Source: an uncultured Desulfobacterium sp. (lineage in GTDB: Bacteria > Desulfobacterota > Desulfobacteria > Desulfobacterales > Desulfobacteraceae). Taken from it: a DNA stretch of 33,174 nucleotides. Shown in pieces: positions 31,426-33,174 of this stretch (position 1 is the first letter of the stretch; every line of letters starts with the position of its first letter). The stretch lies in assembly GCA_937124525.1 (NCBI GenBank), contig CAKZLA010000547.1:1-33174 (forward strand), given 5' to 3'. The position numbers were made by a program, and so were the translations under genes. The notes under the pieces were generated by a model that saw only the letters and a list, made by a program, of their open reading frames with translations, was not told where the DNA came from and did no database searches.

Positions 31426-32970
31426 ATGCAAAATGAGCAAAATGAGACGGCTTTCCCCGTGAGCATGGAAATGGATTCCCTGGAATCAGACACAACCCAG
31501 GTAATAAGAACCCGGGAATCTGATGTAACCCGTGTGGTGCATTCAAGTCTGATTATGCGCCCAATCTATGAACTGGAAGCCCGCAGACTCACCACAGAGG
31601 ATGAAGAAGGACCGGATCTGCGGGATCTTGTTGATCTGATGTGGGTGGCCTTTGCCATTTTGGACAGTGTATCCGAGCTCACCGAATATCATGTGGGGGC
31701 CAGCAGAAAAGAGGTACTGGAGAAGGTAAGTCCGGCCATTAAAAAGCAGCTCCAGTCCCCGGAAGCACTTTCCCAAGAGGCCCTGTCCGACCTTTTAAAA
31801 AAAGTATTTGACCATCTGGTGAACAGGAACAATCGTTATCTTCCCTTTGAATATCGCTATTATGAAGGGGCCTCGGGTAGGTTTAAGCACCGAAAATTTT
31901 GGTTGATAAAAGCGGTTTACACGGGCAAAGGGCAGGAAACGTTGTTTTCTCTCACAGACGAGGGATATGCCGCTTATTTTGGCCTCCATGAAACCAGTGC
32001 CCTGGATTCCACGGCCATTGGAAACCTGCGTATCAAGCTTCTCATTGAACGGGGGAACGTGGATGATGCCATTGCCGTGGCAGAACAGAACAACAAGCAG
32101 TGCACCCGAAAGGCCCATGACATCCGCAACACCCGCCGGGCCATCCAGCGAAACATCCATTCCATTGATTTTCACCGGATCAACACAATGGCCGACCAGG
32201 GGGCAGGGCAGGCCACCCAGATTCAGATGGAAAGTGGCCGCCTCCACCACATGGTGATGGACAACCTCCAGGTCACTGAGAACAGAGACCAGGAGTTAAA
32301 GCTTTTGCAATTGGCCCGGCACCTGAAAGGGTTGAACCGGCGTCAGATGGAACTGGTGAGAGAACTGCAACGTCTTCCCGACGATTATCACCAGAATAGC
32401 TATAAATTGTTCAGAAAACGAAAGCTTGGAATTTTACCTCCCCTGGAAGAGGTGCTTCGCAGGGTGTGTAGGATGGAAGAGGGGGATGCCGCCGCTGTGG
32501 GTCGGGAATTCATTGCCATGTTTGATCCCCCGGTGCAGACATCTTTGTTTGATCCGGGTGCCATCATTGATACCATCAGCCAGGCCCTGGAACGCCGCAG
32601 CACCACAGGGGATAAGCCTTCGGTCCTCCAGGAGATTGACGGAGAATCCATTGCCCATTACGAGGCGGAACTCACAGAACCCCTCATGAAACATGCCCGG
32701 GGGATGATCCTGAATCGGGTGAGGACCTCCGAAGCCACAATGATGGAAGATCTTTTAAAAGAGGCGTCCTTGGAAGAAGAGACCCCACTTTTGCCCGTGG
32801 CTGTGGCCCTTACGGTGTTTCAGTCTATCATAGACTATCGCACCGGCCACCGGAACGGATTCCAGGTAAAGCTGGGTTTCCGGGATAAATATATGTCCAT
32901 TGACTTGCCCGGGGGCAGACGGTATCGGGGACATCACCTGGTGCTGGTCCCGGTGAAAAAACAGCCCTGA
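31426..32970 (+). CDS. Large helical protein with winged-helix region, resembling JetA/MukF-type kleisin subunits
   Basis: 514 residues, soluble, mostly alpha-helical. The N-terminal ~50 residues are polar and perhaps disordered. A winged-helix-like section ends in WLIKAVYTGKGQETLFSLTDEGYAAYFGL (the LTDEGY turn near 176-181). Then come a helix with IKLLIERGNVDDAIAVAEQN, a long charged coiled coil (about 210-340) and a C-terminal helical and beta part. The order LTDEGY, then IK-x-x-x-x-RGN-x-x-x-A, then a long helix with regular R/N is the pattern I associate with JetA-like (DUF5716) proteins, kleisin subunits of Wadjet/MksBEF systems. In those systems JetB, JetC (SMC) and JetD follow directly; here the next ~200 bp are non-coding and the window then ends. 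Without them the assignment is tentative; otherwise it would be a hypothetical protein. Confidence 0.45.
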   Translation: MQNEQNETAFPVSMEMDSLESDTTQVIRTRESDVTRVVHSSLIMRPIYELEARRLTTEDEEGPDLRDLVDLMWVAFAILDSVSELTEYHVGASRKEVLEKVSPAIKKQLQSPEALSQEALSDLLKKVFDHLVNRNNRYLPFEYRYYEGASGRFKHRKFWLIKAVYTGKGQETLFSLTDEGYAAYFGLHETSALDSTAIGNLRIKLLIERGNVDDAIAVAEQNNKQCTRKAHDIRNTRRAIQRNIHSIDFHRINTMADQGAGQATQIQMESGRLHHMVMDNLQVTENRDQELKLLQLARHLKGLNRRQMELVRELQRLPDDYHQNSYKLFRKRKLGILPPLEEVLRRVCRMEEGDAAAVGREFIAMFDPPVQTSLFDPGAIIDTISQALERRSTTGDKPSVLQEIDGESIAHYEAELTEPLMKHARGMILNRVRTSEATMMEDLLKEASLEEETPLLPVAVALTVFQSIIDYRTGHRNGFQVKLGFRDKYMSIDLPGGRRYRGHHLVLVPVKKQP

Positions 32971-32991
32971 TATCATTAAATACTCGTCAGT

Positions 32992-33109
32992 CCTAAGTTC
33001 TTTGCATGTTGTGTATTGAGATTTGCTAACCCCTTGAAATTATAGAGCCTGCGCCTTAGAGCTTGATTTTATAGGCCTTAATGATTTCAATGAGTTATGA
33101 GAACTTAGG
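32992..33109. repeat. Inverted-repeat element after the JetA-like gene
   Basis: CCTAAGTTCT (32992-33001) and AGAACTTAGG (33100-33109) are a perfect 10-bp inverted repeat. Inside, TTGAAAT (33034-33040) and ATTTCAA (33083-33089) form a second one, with partial matches between. The whole is ~118 bp and symmetric. It is MITE-like or a large transcript-end hairpin; no T-run follows. Confidence 0.55.
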
Positions 33110-33147
33110 GCTCTTGAGTTAAATATTGAAAGTGGTATCATGCCGCC

Positions 33148-33173
33148 CCCCCGAGGGGCAATGGGCCCGGCCC
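33148..33173 (-). repeat. GC-rich dispersed repeat, copy 2, cut by the window edge
   Basis: Matches 11873-11898 at 22 of 26 positions in the same orientation. The element may continue past the window. No gene is visible between 32971 and the end. Confidence 0.5.
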
Positions 33174-33174
33174 G

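Noticed and set aside
31426..33174. A complete Wadjet system
   Set aside because: Only a possible JetA-like gene is present. No SMC, JetB or Toprim-type JetD is in the window.
1..33174. CRISPR arrays, tRNA or rRNA genes
   Set aside because: I found no regularly spaced repeats, no tRNA T-loop signature with matching acceptor arms, and no rRNA sequence. A computed scan (tRNAscan, Infernal) would be more reliable than reading.

Overview
The window reads as a chromosomal segment of a Gram-negative, probably anaerobic bacterium, most likely a sulfate-reducing Desulfobacteraceae-type deltaproteobacterium. This is inference: it rests on a siroheme-decarboxylase (Ahb) type protein, two radical SAM enzymes, an outer-membrane TamA/TamB pair and the general protein style. 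No 16S rRNA or other marker is present. Coding is dense up to about 22 kb. From about 22 to 28.3 kb it is looser and more AT-rich, with small orphan genes, repeats and decayed genes. From 28.4 kb it is dense again.

Layout. (1) 1-11.8 kb, nearly all minus strand: methylthioribose-1-phosphate isomerase (mtnA), an AhbA/B-like siroheme decarboxylase, a B12-binding-type radical SAM protein, a DUF1178 protein, an MlaD/MCE-like lipoprotein, tamB, tamA, the SRP RNA (ffs) and grpE, with what looks like the dnaK ribosome-binding site at the very edge. (2) 12.5-15.2 kb: a KamA-type aminomutase on plus, converging on an MTA/SAH deaminase (mtaD) on minus. mtaD and mtnA together suggest a deaminating methionine-salvage route. 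(3) 15.4-22 kb, plus strand: a good sigma70-like promoter followed by a single-pass membrane protein, a dynamin-like NTPase with a degenerate P-loop, an actin/Hsp70-fold ATPase whose start codon overlaps the previous stop, and a polytopic membrane protein. The middle pair resembles the poorly understood SrfC/SrfB proteins, and this cassette is the best candidate for an undescribed system.

(4) 22-28.3 kb: accessory zone with a DUF3089 hydrolase, a GNAT acetyltransferase, a small Arg-rich protein, a poly-gamma-glutamate-hydrolase-family protein, a secreted protein with internal repeats and a pRiA4b ORF-3-like protein. It also holds three broken genes (DinB/TIGR03084-like, LysR, alpha/beta hydrolase), a 34-bp repeat in three copies, a 15-bp perfect inverted repeat and a 17-bp direct repeat about 5 kb apart. 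(5) 28.4-33.2 kb, plus strand: a U32 peptidase-family protein, a YkgJ-type cysteine-cluster protein and, 3 bp later, a large protein resembling the kleisin-like JetA subunit of Wadjet/MukBEF-type systems. It is followed at the window edge by an inverted repeat and a second copy of a GC-rich repeat also found upstream of mtnA.

No CRISPR array, rRNA, tRNA, transposase or integrase was seen.
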